Made by a program: the position numbers and the translations under genes
Notes under the pieces: model-generated
What the model was told of the DNA's origin: nothing
The model's database searches: none
The model's input: the letters and a program-made list of their open reading frames with translations, nothing else
Part shown: positions 1 through 8,061 of the stretch, one piece after another
Numbering within the stretch: position 1 is the stretch's first letter
Layout: each line of letters begins with the position of its first letter
DNA from: an uncultured Bacteroides sp.
GTDB taxonomy: Bacteria > Bacteroidota > Bacteroidia > Bacteroidales > Bacteroidaceae
DNA: 64,000 bases
Direction: 5' to 3'
NCBI GenBank assembly: GCA_959606905.1
Contig: CAUHML010000012.1
Span: 10,461-74,460 of the forward strand

Positions 1-708
1 CAGCTTCTTCTCCTTTATGAGTTGGCTGATGATAGGGGCTTGCTTTAAACCTTCGATTGTCTCCGTACAAGCGTGGCAACCGGGATTATTGATAAATAGC
101 AGAAGATAATCGGCATTAAGCTGATAGAGGGAGCCTTGAGCGCCGGAAGCAAGGGTATAGGTGAAGTTTATAGCTTTGGTGCCTATGCGGTTCTTTTGAG
201 CTAATTCCAACCGTGCCTTGGGGCGTACTTTTTCTATCTCTTCCAATACGGGAGAGGCTGCCATTGCTTCCAATACGGGAATATAAAATTCCTCGTTACG
301 CATCGGAGAGTTGGGGTCATATAAGTATTTATCCGCTAAATCGGTGATGTAGGCGAATACTTTCTTGTCTACGTTTGTGCGGTCGATCGTTTTGCGTATA
401 GCTTCCTGTGCGGTTTTGAGGGGGACATGATTCAGAATGTCGCAGTAATCCACCCACGCCTGTTCGGTTATTTCCGGATGATGAATGTAGTTGGTGTCGG
501 CGAAGTTCACATTATCCCAGTAGTGCTTTACTAAGAACTCGGCACGTTGTTCCGGTGCTACCATTATTTGAGGGATAGCGGGCAGCGTGAAAGTCTTGAT
601 AGTGTCCTGTGACACTTCGTTTTTAGTCTGGCTTGAAGCATTCCCGCTTTTGCAGGACCAAAGGAGGAGGAAGCAGAGAATGGGAAGGATATTTAAGTTT
701 GTTTTCAT
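1..708 (-). CDS. DUF5106-type thioredoxin-like lipoprotein (C-terminus cut by window edge)
   Basis: The reverse strand is open from an ATG at 708 to the window edge, giving the first 236 residues. The N-terminus is a lipoprotein signal peptide with a hydrophobic run ending in LLLWSC, so the mature protein probably starts at Cys19 and is anchored in an envelope membrane. A helical middle part (about residues 40-160) resembles the DUF5106 region of Bacteroides lipoproteins. It is followed by the start of a thioredoxin-like domain with the pair CHAC in NPGCHACTE near residue 216. The family is thought to act in periplasmic thiol-disulfide exchange; the substrate is unknown. A good promoter lies 45 bases upstream. 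The C-terminal part of the thioredoxin fold is outside the window. The family assignment is from recall of sequence pattern, not from a search. Confidence 0.75.
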   Translation of the reverse strand, partial: MKTNLNILPILCFLLLWSCKSGNASSQTKNEVSQDTIKTFTLPAIPQIMVAPEQRAEFLVKHYWDNVNFADTNYIHHPEITEQAWVDYCDILNHVPLKTAQEAIRKTIDRTNVDKKVFAYITDLADKYLYDPNSPMRNEEFYIPVLEAMAASPVLEEIEKVRPKARLELAQKNRIGTKAINFTYTLASGAQGSLYQLNADYLLLFINNPGCHACTETIEGLKQAPIISQLIKEKKL

Positions 709-752
709 GACTTGCTGTTCTACATTTATCTGATTATTTTTCAAGTTGCAGG

Positions 753-783
753 CAAAGATAACTCCCTTTTTATTTTATTCAAA
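753..783 (-). promoter_or_regulatory. Bacteroides-type promoter for the DUF5106 gene
   Basis: Read on the minus strand, TTTG (783-780) is followed by 19 bases and TATCTTTG (760-753), matching the Bacteroides primary sigma consensus TTTG-N19/21-TAnnTTTG. Transcription would start near 747, about 40 bases before the ATG at 708. Confidence 0.75.
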
Positions 784-854
784 ACATTCTTCTTTTTTTG
801 TTCGGCAGGATATTATTTGAAGTTATCAGTTAACTATAATTTCGTCGGAGGGAC

Positions 855-885
855 TTGACAAATGCTTTTTTATGTTGTATATTTG
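855..885 (+). promoter_or_regulatory. Bacteroides-type promoter of a short orphan transcript
   Basis: TTG (855-857, in TTGACA), 20 bases, then TATATTTG (878-885) fit the -33/-7 Bacteroides pattern. The only thing downstream before a strong terminator is a 17-codon reading frame, so this promoter drives an RNA of about 165 nt. Confidence 0.7.
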
Positions 886-917
886 TAGACAGAGAACGTG
901 AAATCAATAACAGAAGA

Positions 918-971
918 ATGAAAAAGTATGGAATAAAAGTAGAAAGTGGTGTAATTTTACAACAAATATAG
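918..971 (+). CDS. Possible 17-residue peptide
   Basis: ATG at 918 opens a frame reading MKKYGIKVESGVILQQI and ends in TAG at 969-971. It sits about 27 bases after the predicted start site, a normal leader length. It lacks the run of one amino acid expected of an attenuator peptide, and has no signal or membrane segment. It is supported only by its place between a good promoter and a good terminator. Confidence 0.3.
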   Translation: MKKYGIKVESGVILQQI

Positions 972-1018
972 ATTGTCTCCTCCTTTTTTGATGAGGGGAA
1001 GGGCGATCAATACTGGCT

Positions 1019-1056
1019 AAAGGCTGCGAATTTTATAAGGTTCGCAGCCTTTTTTG
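1019..1056 (+). terminator. Strong intrinsic terminator
   Basis: AAAGGCTGCGAA (1019-1030) pairs perfectly with TTCGCAGCCTTT (1041-1052) around a 10-base loop, and the 3' arm runs into a T tract. It ends the short transcript that starts near 890. Confidence 0.85.
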
Positions 1057-1098
1057 TTGTATTATTTCGGATGTTTTTCTATGAATTTTTATTTTAAA

Positions 1099-1133
1099 GT
1101 TTATAATAAACGGAGGGGACGTTTATAATAAAC
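1099..1133. promoter_or_regulatory. Tandem palindromes, operator-like
   Basis: GTTTATAATAAAC occurs at 1099-1111 and again at 1121-1133. Each is a 6-bp inverted repeat around one base, and the centres are 22 bp apart, about two helical turns, as for a pair of dimer sites on one DNA face. A further half-site-like GAACGTTTAT lies at 1161-1170. No promoter facing a gene was recognised beside it, so its role is open. Confidence 0.4.
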
Positions 1134-1249
1134 GATCATTGAATTTATTAATAACGATAAGAACGTTTATGTAGTGGAATGTTCGTTTTTTTATATAACG
1201 CTTATTCTAAGTCTCGAGATTTGTATTTTTATGGTAATAATAATTGAAG

Positions 1250-1328
1250 TCTTTCTCCGGTAATTTTTTCGGAACGTGTAAGCAGACTCGAATGAGACGA
1301 GTAATAATCTATATCTGCCGGAGAAAGA
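1250..1328. repeat. 11-bp inverted repeat downstream of the sensor kinase
   Basis: TCTTTCTCCGG (1250-1260) and CCGGAGAAAGA (1318-1328) are perfect complements flanking 57 bases. A smaller hairpin (ACTCG/CGAGT, around 1285-1301) lies inside. The outer arm touches the stop codon of the kinase gene, so this would be a branched structure in the 3' end of the two-component mRNA. No T tract follows, so it is not a canonical terminator. Confidence 0.45.
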
Positions 1329-3110
1329 TTATTTCTCTTTCCCCAGTGTAAACACGAATTCCAGTCCACCGCTTTGACTGCTTTTGGCGGAGATATTGCC
1401 GCCATGAATAATCACGGCATTTTTTACGATAGCCAGCCCCAAACCGGTACCGCCCAGTTTGCGTGAGCGACCTTTATCTACCCGGTAGAAACGCTCGAAT
1501 AAACGGTTCAGGTGTTCGGCCGGTACGCCTACGCCCGTATCGGAGAAACTGAAATAGTAGAAGTTCTCGTCCTCACGGAAACAGTTGATGTTGATTTGAA
1601 TATTCGTTCCGGCGTAAGCAATCGCATTATCCATTAAATTGCGGAAAATGGAGTAGAGCAGGGAGTAATTACCCTTGATCTGTATTCCCTTCTTTAATGA
1701 GTCGACGATAGTGATATGTTTTTCTTCCAATTCCAAAGCAACTTCGTTGATGATGTTACCTACCAATACACTGATGTCCACCCGTTCCATGTCGATCATG
1801 TTGGCGGCTTCGTCCATGCGCGTCAATACAGATATGTCACGCAACAGCCGGCTCAGACGATTACTTTGTGCATAACAACGTTCAAGGAAAGTGTTCATTT
1901 TCTCCCGTGAAATATTATCATTGTTGACGATTGTTTCCAGATACCCTTGGATACTGCTGACAGGTGTTTTCAATTCGTGGGCAATGTTCTGCGTCAGTTG
2001 GCGTTTCAGGCGCACCTGTTCTTCTTCCTGAGTGACATCGTTGATAGAAATCTCGAAACTGGCATCTTGGAAGATAATACATTCTACGATAAATGTCCGT
2101 CCGTTCTTATTAATAGTAATAGACATCCGCTTCTCATCTTTACTGAGCGAACGTTGTTGCTGGTTCTTGTTTATAAAATGGATAATCTCTTTCAGCTCAC
2201 TGATTGCAAAGACCTCTTCCGTCGTTTCCAGGTTAGAGTCGGAAATCAGATTGCTGTATTGGGTAAAGAGATTGTTGACCAGAATCTCCTTTTTGTCTTT
2301 CGTGAATATCCCTAGTCCCTCGTGCGAAATCTGAAGATGGGTAATCAGTTTTTCACGTTCGATATAGAGTGCTTCTTTCGTTTCGTGCAGACGTTTGTAG
2401 ATCTGAATGATATGCTGTGAAATTTCTCCCAGTTCGTTGTGCGGAAAGGCTGACTGCATCGCCATTTCGATAGGCTCATTCCGGTCGGCACGCATGGCAA
2501 ACTCGCGGAGTTGGCTGATCGAAGTTCCCAGCTTATTGGTGAATTTATAGAAAATAATCATCAGCAATAAAGAAACAATCACGGTGAACCACAGGTAATG
2601 CGGGTCTGCTTTCAGGTTATTGATTAAGCTGACATTATACGGCAACGCCGACCGGACAATATAATCCCCGTAACGTGTGGCGGAGTAAAAATAAGGAAGT
2701 CCGGTGGTTTCGGAAGTACGGCGTACATCGAATCCGTTTCCTTCTTTCAAGGCTCTCTGCACTTCGGGACGGTCGCGGTGGTTTTCGTGTTTTATTTCTT
2801 GTGTCTTATAACTGTCATAAATGACATTTCCCTGCAAATCAATCAGCGTCACACGCAAATCCTTCAATGCATGGTTACGGATATATTTGTCGGTAGTTTC
2901 TTCGATAGCCGGACTATCGTTCAGTTGTTCGTACAGCCGGCTGTTATAGTCTTGTAACTGTGTATTCAGCAGTTCGACTTTATATTCCCTTTCCCGTTGG
3001 TACTGATAGGCGATGAAACAGATTGCGAATACCAGGAACAACGAAATGACCGAAAGAAAGAGTTTCCGGCTGAAAGAGAGGAAATGTTTTTGATTGACAG
3101 GTAGGTTCAT
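1329..3110 (-). CDS. Sensor histidine kinase, PhoR-like
   Basis: Membrane histidine kinase of 593 residues that phosphorylates the response regulator encoded just upstream. Order of parts: membrane helix about 15-36, periplasmic sensor region about 40-165, second helix about 170-190, HAMP-like linker, a PAS-like region about 250-355, then the kinase core. The core has the H-box with the phospho-acceptor His in NIAHELKTP (near 380), N-box LMDNAIAYA, G1 box DTGVGVP and G2 box GGTGLGLAI. I chose the ATG at 3110 over a TTG six bases upstream. Only 9 bases separate it from the regulator stop, so the two are one operon. The signal sensed is not evident. It resembles phosphate-type PhoR in layout, but no phosphate genes are nearby. 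Confidence 0.9.
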   Translation of the reverse strand: MNLPVNQKHFLSFSRKLFLSVISLFLVFAICFIAYQYQREREYKVELLNTQLQDYNSRLYEQLNDSPAIEETTDKYIRNHALKDLRVTLIDLQGNVIYDSYKTQEIKHENHRDRPEVQRALKEGNGFDVRRTSETTGLPYFYSATRYGDYIVRSALPYNVSLINNLKADPHYLWFTVIVSLLLMIIFYKFTNKLGTSISQLREFAMRADRNEPIEMAMQSAFPHNELGEISQHIIQIYKRLHETKEALYIEREKLITHLQISHEGLGIFTKDKKEILVNNLFTQYSNLISDSNLETTEEVFAISELKEIIHFINKNQQQRSLSKDEKRMSITINKNGRTFIVECIIFQDASFEISINDVTQEEEQVRLKRQLTQNIAHELKTPVSSIQGYLETIVNNDNISREKMNTFLERCYAQSNRLSRLLRDISVLTRMDEAANMIDMERVDISVLVGNIINEVALELEEKHITIVDSLKKGIQIKGNYSLLYSIFRNLMDNAIAYAGTNIQININCFREDENFYYFSFSDTGVGVPAEHLNRLFERFYRVDKGRSRKLGGTGLGLAIVKNAVIIHGGNISAKSSQSGGLEFVFTLGKEK

Positions 3111-3119
3111 AATCAATAA

Positions 3120-3809
3120 TTATTCTGCTTCGAAACAGTATCCGTATCCGAGGCGGGTGACAATGCATTTGCCGTATTCGCCTATCTTTTTCCGCAAGCG
3201 GGTGATATTTACGTCGATAGTACGGTCGAGCACGTAAACTTCATTGCTCCAGATGCGGGTGAGGATATCTTCGCGTGAAAATACACGTCCTTTGTTCTGT
3301 ACCAATAGAAGCAATATTTCAAATTCTTTTTTAGTAAGCTGCACTTCTTCGCCGTCGATACTAACCTTTTTCTTGGTAATATCAATGACCAATGACTGAT
3401 AGACGAGCCGTTCGGGGGCTCTTTCCGTTTCCGCTGTTGCGGTACGCCGGAGTACGGCCTTCACACGTGCGATCACTTCACGCAGGGAGAAAGGCTTGGA
3501 AATATAATCATCCGCTCCCAGGTTAAAGCCTGTGACCGTATCGTTTTCCGTATCTTTGGCTGTGATAAAGATAATGGGCACTTTAGCTGTTTTCTTGTCT
3601 TTTTTCAACATATTCGCCATTTTGAAGCCGGAGATTTCTCCCATCATCACATCGAGGAGAATCAGGTGATAACTGCTGATGTCCATTTTTAGCGCTTCTT
3701 CGGCAGAATTGGCGGTATCCACTTCATAACCTTCGTTTTCAAGATTGAATTTCAGAATCTCACAGAGGTCTTCTTCATCGTCGACAACTAAAATACGGGT
3801 TTCGTTCAT
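3120..3809 (-). CDS. OmpR/PhoB-family response regulator
   Basis: A 229-residue two-domain regulator. The receiver domain (1-120) has the acidic pair D10/D11, phospho-acceptor D53 in LLDVMM, T83 and K105 in SKPFS. The C-terminal winged-helix DNA-binding domain (about 130-229) includes the typical DRTIDVNITRLRKKIG recognition helix region. It is the first gene of a two-gene operon with the sensor kinase downstream and has a clear promoter at 3836-3867. Targets are unknown. The tandem palindromes at 1099-1133, just past the operon, are a possible but unproven binding site. All key receiver residues are present, so it should be phosphorylation-controlled. Confidence 0.92.
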   Translation of the reverse strand: MNETRILVVDDEEDLCEILKFNLENEGYEVDTANSAEEALKMDISSYHLILLDVMMGEISGFKMANMLKKDKKTAKVPIIFITAKDTENDTVTGFNLGADDYISKPFSLREVIARVKAVLRRTATAETERAPERLVYQSLVIDITKKKVSIDGEEVQLTKKEFEILLLLVQNKGRVFSREDILTRIWSNEVYVLDRTIDVNITRLRKKIGEYGKCIVTRLGYGYCFEAE

Positions 3810-3835
3810 AAGATATATGTATTAATGTGATATGA

Positions 3836-3867
3836 CAAAGTTAGTCTTTTTTTTATTTCGGGACAAA
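3836..3867 (-). promoter_or_regulatory. Promoter of the PhoB/PhoR-like operon
   Basis: On the minus strand TTTG (3867-3864), 20 bases, then TAACTTTG (3843-3836) match the Bacteroides consensus exactly. The start site would be near 3830, about 20 bases before the ATG. Confidence 0.8.
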
Positions 3868-4050
3868 GATGAGGAGACTTTGTTACGGGCGGATGAAACA
3901 AATATTACAATCGTATTACATTCGGCGGAATACGGCTGTTCGGACGAAATTTAATAGTTTTTATTGGCCGGGGGAGGAAAAAACGTTTGTTATTTGTTAT
4001 CTTTGTTAGAGAAATAGAATAGCAATAGATTAAAATACAACTTGCAAGCA

Positions 4051-5244
4051 ATGATAAAATTTGACTTGAAAAATCACAGGCGCGAAGTGATAGGGGCGAT
4101 CATCGTCCTTTTCCTTCTGATAGGAGGGATTTCCGTTTTTAAATACACCTCTTTCAATTCCGGTTTCGAGATTGTTGATGATCTGGGAGGGAATATCTTT
4201 CCTTCCGCCATACTGTCGGTAGCCACCACGGATGCGCAAGTAATCACGCCTTCGGACTCTATGTATCTGGGAAATCCGAAGTCATGTATTGCCGTGCGGG
4301 TGAAATCAAGAACCGCTTATAGCCGTGTGCGTATCGAGGTGGCGGAGACGCCTTTCTTCTCCCGTTCCGTGTCGGAGTTCGTTCTAAATAGACCGCGGAC
4401 TGAGTATACCATTTATCCTGATATAATCTGGAATTATGAAGCATTGAAAAATAATGTTCAGGCCGAGCCGGTCAGCGTAGCCGTGAAGGTGGAAATGAAC
4501 GGAGACGACTTAGGCCAGCGGGTGCGTACTTTTTCAGTACGCAGCATCAACGAGTGTCTGTTGGGATATGTGGCAAACGGAACAAAATTTTATGATACCA
4601 GTATCTTCTTTGCCGCCTATGTCAATGAAGAAAATCCTATGATTGACCAATTGCTTCGCGAAGCGTTGAATACCCGTATCGTGAATCGTTTTCTGGGATA
4701 CCAGAGTAAGGCGAAAGGTGTGGTAGACAAGCAAGTCTATGCTCTTTGGAACATCTTGCAGAAACGCAAATTCCGTTACAGTTCGGTTTCCAATACCAGC
4801 CTGTCGAGCAATGTTGTTTTCTCGCAACGGGTCCGCACGTTTGATGATGCACTGGACTCTTCACAAATCAACTGTGTGGACGGTAGTGTGTTGTTTGCGT
4901 CGTTGCTTCGTTCTATCAATATAGACCCGATTCTGGTACGTACTCCGGGACACATGTTCGTGGGGTATTATACCGACAACTCCCATAAAGACATGAACTT
5001 CCTTGAAACAACAATGATTGGGGATGTTGACTTGGATGATTTCTTCCCCGACGAGCAACTGGATTCCACCATGGTAGGTAAATCACAGAACGAAATGTCT
5101 CTGCTCACCTTCGAGAAATCCAAACAATATGCCAACAAGAAGTACAAAGAGAACGAAGAAGGTATCCATTCCGGAAAGCTGAATTATATGTTTTTGGAGA
5201 TTTCCAAAGAAGTACGCAGGAAAATACAACCGATAGGGAAGTAG
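4051..5244 (+). CDS. Membrane-anchored transglutaminase-like domain protein
   Basis: A 397-residue protein with one N-terminal membrane helix (about 14-34) after a basic start, so most of it should lie outside the cytoplasm. The C-terminal half has the order of a transglutaminase/cysteine-protease fold: Cys275 in INCVDGS, His301 in PGHMFVGYY and an acidic Glu319 in FLETTMIG, preceded by a helix rich in Leu/Arg. This is the usual Cys-His-acid triad spacing. The region around 40-180 looks like beta-rich domains of unknown family. I use the ATG at 4051 and not a TTG nine bases earlier. Substrate and partner are unknown. It is followed at 51 bases by a DUF3805-type protein, and the two may be co-transcribed. 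Confidence 0.7.
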   Translation: MIKFDLKNHRREVIGAIIVLFLLIGGISVFKYTSFNSGFEIVDDLGGNIFPSAILSVATTDAQVITPSDSMYLGNPKSCIAVRVKSRTAYSRVRIEVAETPFFSRSVSEFVLNRPRTEYTIYPDIIWNYEALKNNVQAEPVSVAVKVEMNGDDLGQRVRTFSVRSINECLLGYVANGTKFYDTSIFFAAYVNEENPMIDQLLREALNTRIVNRFLGYQSKAKGVVDKQVYALWNILQKRKFRYSSVSNTSLSSNVVFSQRVRTFDDALDSSQINCVDGSVLFASLLRSINIDPILVRTPGHMFVGYYTDNSHKDMNFLETTMIGDVDLDDFFPDEQLDSTMVGKSQNEMSLLTFEKSKQYANKKYKENEEGIHSGKLNYMFLEISKEVRRKIQPIGK

Positions 5245-5260
5245 TGAACACTTTTTTTCG

Positions 5261-5268
5261 TATTTTTG
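5261..5268 (+). promoter_or_regulatory. Possible -7 element ahead of the DUF3805-type gene
   Basis: TATTTTTG fits TAnnTTTG and lies 27 bases before the ATG at 5296. No convincing -33 element is seen, so this is weak. Confidence 0.3.
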
Positions 5269-5295
5269 CCCGAGTAATCATTTTAATGAAAAAGG

Positions 5296-6102
5296 ATGCA
5301 AGGCAAGAAATTTATCTCTCCCGGAGCATGGTTTTCTATGAACTATCCGTCGGACTGGAATGAGTTTGAAGACGGCGAAGGCTCTTTTCTTTTCTATAAT
5401 CCCGATGTATGGACGGGAAACTTTCGTATATCTGCATTTAAAGGCAATGCTACTTACGGCAGGGATGCCGTTCGGCAGGAACTGAAAGAGAATGAATCGG
5501 CTTCATTGGTGAAGGTCGGGGCATTGGAGAGTGCATATAGCAAGGAAATGTTTCAGGAGGAAGGAAAATACTATACTTCTCACCTGTGGATTACCGGTAT
5601 CGGCAATATCGCTTTCGAATGTTCGTTTACCGTTCCCAAAGGCGGAAGTGTGAAGGAAGCAGAGGAGGTTATCGCCACTCTGGAGATTCGCAAGGAGGGT
5701 GAGAAATATCCGGCGGAACTTATTCCTGTCCGTCTCTCCGAGATTTATCAGATTAATGAAAGCTACGAGTGGGTGGTATCTACCGTGAAAGAGGAACTGA
5801 AGAAAGATTTTCAGGGAGTGGAAGACGACTTGGAAAAACTTCAGCAGGTGATTGACAGTGGCAAGATAGGACCGAAGAAAAAGGACGAATGGCTGGCAAT
5901 CGGCATAACGGTATGCACCATTCTGGCCAACGAAGTGGAAGGCATGGAATGGAAGACCTTGATTGACGGCAACCGTGAAGCTCCCGTACTTGACTACAAG
6001 GACCGGATTATCGACCCGATGAAGATAGCTTGGAGCAAAGTAAAAGCAGGGCAGCCTTGCAATGTTATTGAAGAATATAAATCCTTGATTATTAATTACT
6101 AA
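5296..6102 (+). CDS. DUF3805/DUF3806-type protein of unknown function
   Basis: A 268-residue soluble protein without signal peptide or membrane segment. The first half (about 1-135) is beta-rich and begins with a conserved-looking PGAWFSMNYPSDW segment; it resembles DUF3805. The second half (about 150-268) is helical, with WLAIGITVCTILANEVEGMEW and LDYKDRIIDP segments that resemble DUF3806. Both families are known only as uncharacterised domains often found together, and I do not infer an activity. An AAAAAGG stretch directly precedes the ATG. It sits between the transglutaminase-like gene and the ABC-F gene, all reading in the same direction. The family name is from pattern recall. Confidence 0.65.
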   Translation: MQGKKFISPGAWFSMNYPSDWNEFEDGEGSFLFYNPDVWTGNFRISAFKGNATYGRDAVRQELKENESASLVKVGALESAYSKEMFQEEGKYYTSHLWITGIGNIAFECSFTVPKGGSVKEAEEVIATLEIRKEGEKYPAELIPVRLSEIYQINESYEWVVSTVKEELKKDFQGVEDDLEKLQQVIDSGKIGPKKKDEWLAIGITVCTILANEVEGMEWKTLIDGNREAPVLDYKDRIIDPMKIAWSKVKAGQPCNVIEEYKSLIINY

Positions 6103-6129
6103 CCACTACCTAACTAATTACTAAACTAC

Positions 6130-7998
6130 GTGGCAGTACCTTATTTACAAGTAGACAACCTGACCAAGTCCTTCGGCGACTTGGTTCTTTTTGAAAATAT
6201 ATCTTTTGGCATTGCCGAAGGCCAGCGTGTGGGACTGATCGCCAAGAACGGTACCGGAAAAACAACCTTGTTGAATGTCATCGCAGGCAAAGAAGGATAT
6301 GATAACGGAAATATAGTTTTCCGTCGTGACCTTCGTGTCGATTATCTGGAGCAAGACCCGCAATATCCTGAAGAATTGACCGTCCTTGAGGCTTGTTTTC
6401 ATCACGGCAACAGTACCGTGGAACTGATAAAGGAGTACGAACGTTGTATGGAAACCGATGGACATCCCGGGATGGATGAGCTTTTGGTGCGTATGGACCA
6501 GGAGGAGGCATGGGAATATGAACAGAAAGCCAAGCAAATCCTTTCTCAACTCAAAATCCGTAACTTCGACCAGAAAGTGAAGCAGCTCTCCGGCGGACAG
6601 TTGAAACGTGTCGCCTTGGCTAACGCCCTGATTACTGAACCGGACTTGTTGATTCTTGATGAGCCTACCAACCACCTTGATCTGGATATGACCGAATGGC
6701 TCGAAGAATATCTCCGCCGTACCAATCTCAGCTTGCTCATGGTGACGCACGACCGTTATTTCCTCGACCGTGTCTGCTCGGAGATTATCGAAATAGACAA
6801 TCGGCAGCTTTATCAATATAAAGGGAATTATAGCTATTACCTCGAAAAACGTCAGGAACGCATCGACGCAAAAAGTGTGGAGATAGAACGTGCCAATAAC
6901 CTCTATCGTACCGAACTTGACTGGATGCGCCGGATGCCGCAGGCACGCGGACATAAGGCCCGTTATCGGGAAGATGCTTTCTACGAACTTGAAAAGGTGG
7001 CGAAGCAACATATCCGCAATGATAATGTGAAACTGGAAGTAAAAGCCTCTTATATCGGCAGCAAGATATTCGAAGCCGATCATCTTTATAAGAGTTTCGG
7101 TGACTTGAAGATTCTGGATGATTTCTCTTATATTTTTGCCCGTTATGAGAAAATGGGAATTGTAGGTAACAACGGAACGGGAAAGTCTACATTTATCAAG
7201 ATACTCATGGGGCAGGTACAGCCTGATAGCGGTACGGTGGATATCGGCGAAACGGTTCGTTTCGGTTATTATTCGCAGGACGGTCTCCGGTTTGACGAAC
7301 AGATGAAGGTGATTGATGTGGTACAGGATATTGCCGAGGTCATAGAACTGGACAACGGCAAGAAACTGACGGCATCCCAATTCCTTCAACATTTCCTGTT
7401 TACTCCCGAAACGCAGCATAGCTACGTTTATAAATTGAGTGGAGGTGAACGTCGCCGTCTGTATCTCTGCACAGTTCTGATGCGTAATCCCAACTTTCTG
7501 GTGCTTGACGAGCCTACCAACGACCTGGATATTATAACTTTGAACGTGCTCGAAGAATATCTTCAGAACTTCAAAGGTTGTGTCATTGTGGTGTCACACG
7601 ACCGTTACTTTATGGATAAGGTAGTGGATCATTTAATGGTATTCAACGGACAGGGAGATATCCGTGACTTTCCCGGAAATTACAGTGATTACCGAGATTG
7701 GAAAGATGCGAAAGCGCAACAGGAAAAAGAGGCTGAGAAACCGCAGGAGGAGAAGACGGTCCGTGTCCGTCTGAATGATAAGCGGAAGATGAGCTTCAAA
7801 GAAAAACGTGAGTTTGAACAACTGGAAAAAGAAATAGCCGAACTGGAAACGGAGAAGGCGCAGATTGAAGAACAGCTGTGCAGCGGTACGCTCTCTGTGG
7901 ACGAACTGACCGAGAAGTCAAAACGATTGCCGGAAGTGAATGACCTGATTGATGAAAAGACTATGCGCTGGTTGGAACTCAGCGAAATAGAAGGTTGA
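6130..7998 (+). CDS. ABC-F family ATPase (Uup-like)
   Basis: A 622-residue soluble protein with two ABC ATPase domains and no membrane segment, the layout of ABC-F ribosome-associated factors. Domain 1 has Walker A AKNGTGKTT (about 38-46), signature LSGGQ (about 155) and Walker B LLILDEPTNHLD. Domain 2 has Walker A GNNGTGKST (about 348-356), signature LSGGE and LVLDEPTNDLD. A charged linker lies between them, and the C-terminal 90 residues form a coiled coil, as in Uup. The gene starts with GTG at 6130; no ATG is available before the first beta strand. ABC-F proteins act on ribosomes or on DNA branch structures (Uup). The short inter-domain linker gives no sign of an antibiotic-resistance subtype. 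Confidence 0.88.
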   Translation: MAVPYLQVDNLTKSFGDLVLFENISFGIAEGQRVGLIAKNGTGKTTLLNVIAGKEGYDNGNIVFRRDLRVDYLEQDPQYPEELTVLEACFHHGNSTVELIKEYERCMETDGHPGMDELLVRMDQEEAWEYEQKAKQILSQLKIRNFDQKVKQLSGGQLKRVALANALITEPDLLILDEPTNHLDLDMTEWLEEYLRRTNLSLLMVTHDRYFLDRVCSEIIEIDNRQLYQYKGNYSYYLEKRQERIDAKSVEIERANNLYRTELDWMRRMPQARGHKARYREDAFYELEKVAKQHIRNDNVKLEVKASYIGSKIFEADHLYKSFGDLKILDDFSYIFARYEKMGIVGNNGTGKSTFIKILMGQVQPDSGTVDIGETVRFGYYSQDGLRFDEQMKVIDVVQDIAEVIELDNGKKLTASQFLQHFLFTPETQHSYVYKLSGGERRRLYLCTVLMRNPNFLVLDEPTNDLDIITLNVLEEYLQNFKGCVIVVSHDRYFMDKVVDHLMVFNGQGDIRDFPGNYSDYRDWKDAKAQQEKEAEKPQEEKTVRVRLNDKRKMSFKEKREFEQLEKEIAELETEKAQIEEQLCSGTLSVDELTEKSKRLPEVNDLIDEKTMRWLELSEIEG

Positions 7999-8061
7999 AT
8001 TCCGAATAACAATAAACCCGAAAATTCTGATAACCAGATACCCCTGATAACATAAACCTTT

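Larger units (their letters stand above)
891..1056 (+). ncRNA. Predicted short transcript (small RNA or leader-peptide RNA)
   Basis: Bounded by the promoter at 855-885 and the intrinsic terminator at 1019-1056. The RNA would be about 165 nt and could encode a 17-residue peptide (918-971). No gene follows in the same direction for 3 kb, so it is not an ordinary attenuator ahead of an operon. It may be a regulatory RNA, a small-protein mRNA, or a leader left after loss of its gene. The exact 5' end is inferred. Confidence 0.45.

Noticed and set aside
6145..7419. A 424-codon open frame on the minus strand.
   Set aside because: It lies fully inside the ABC-F gene on the other strand, where the plus-strand product has all ATPase motifs. 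The antisense product has no recognisable domain or promoter.
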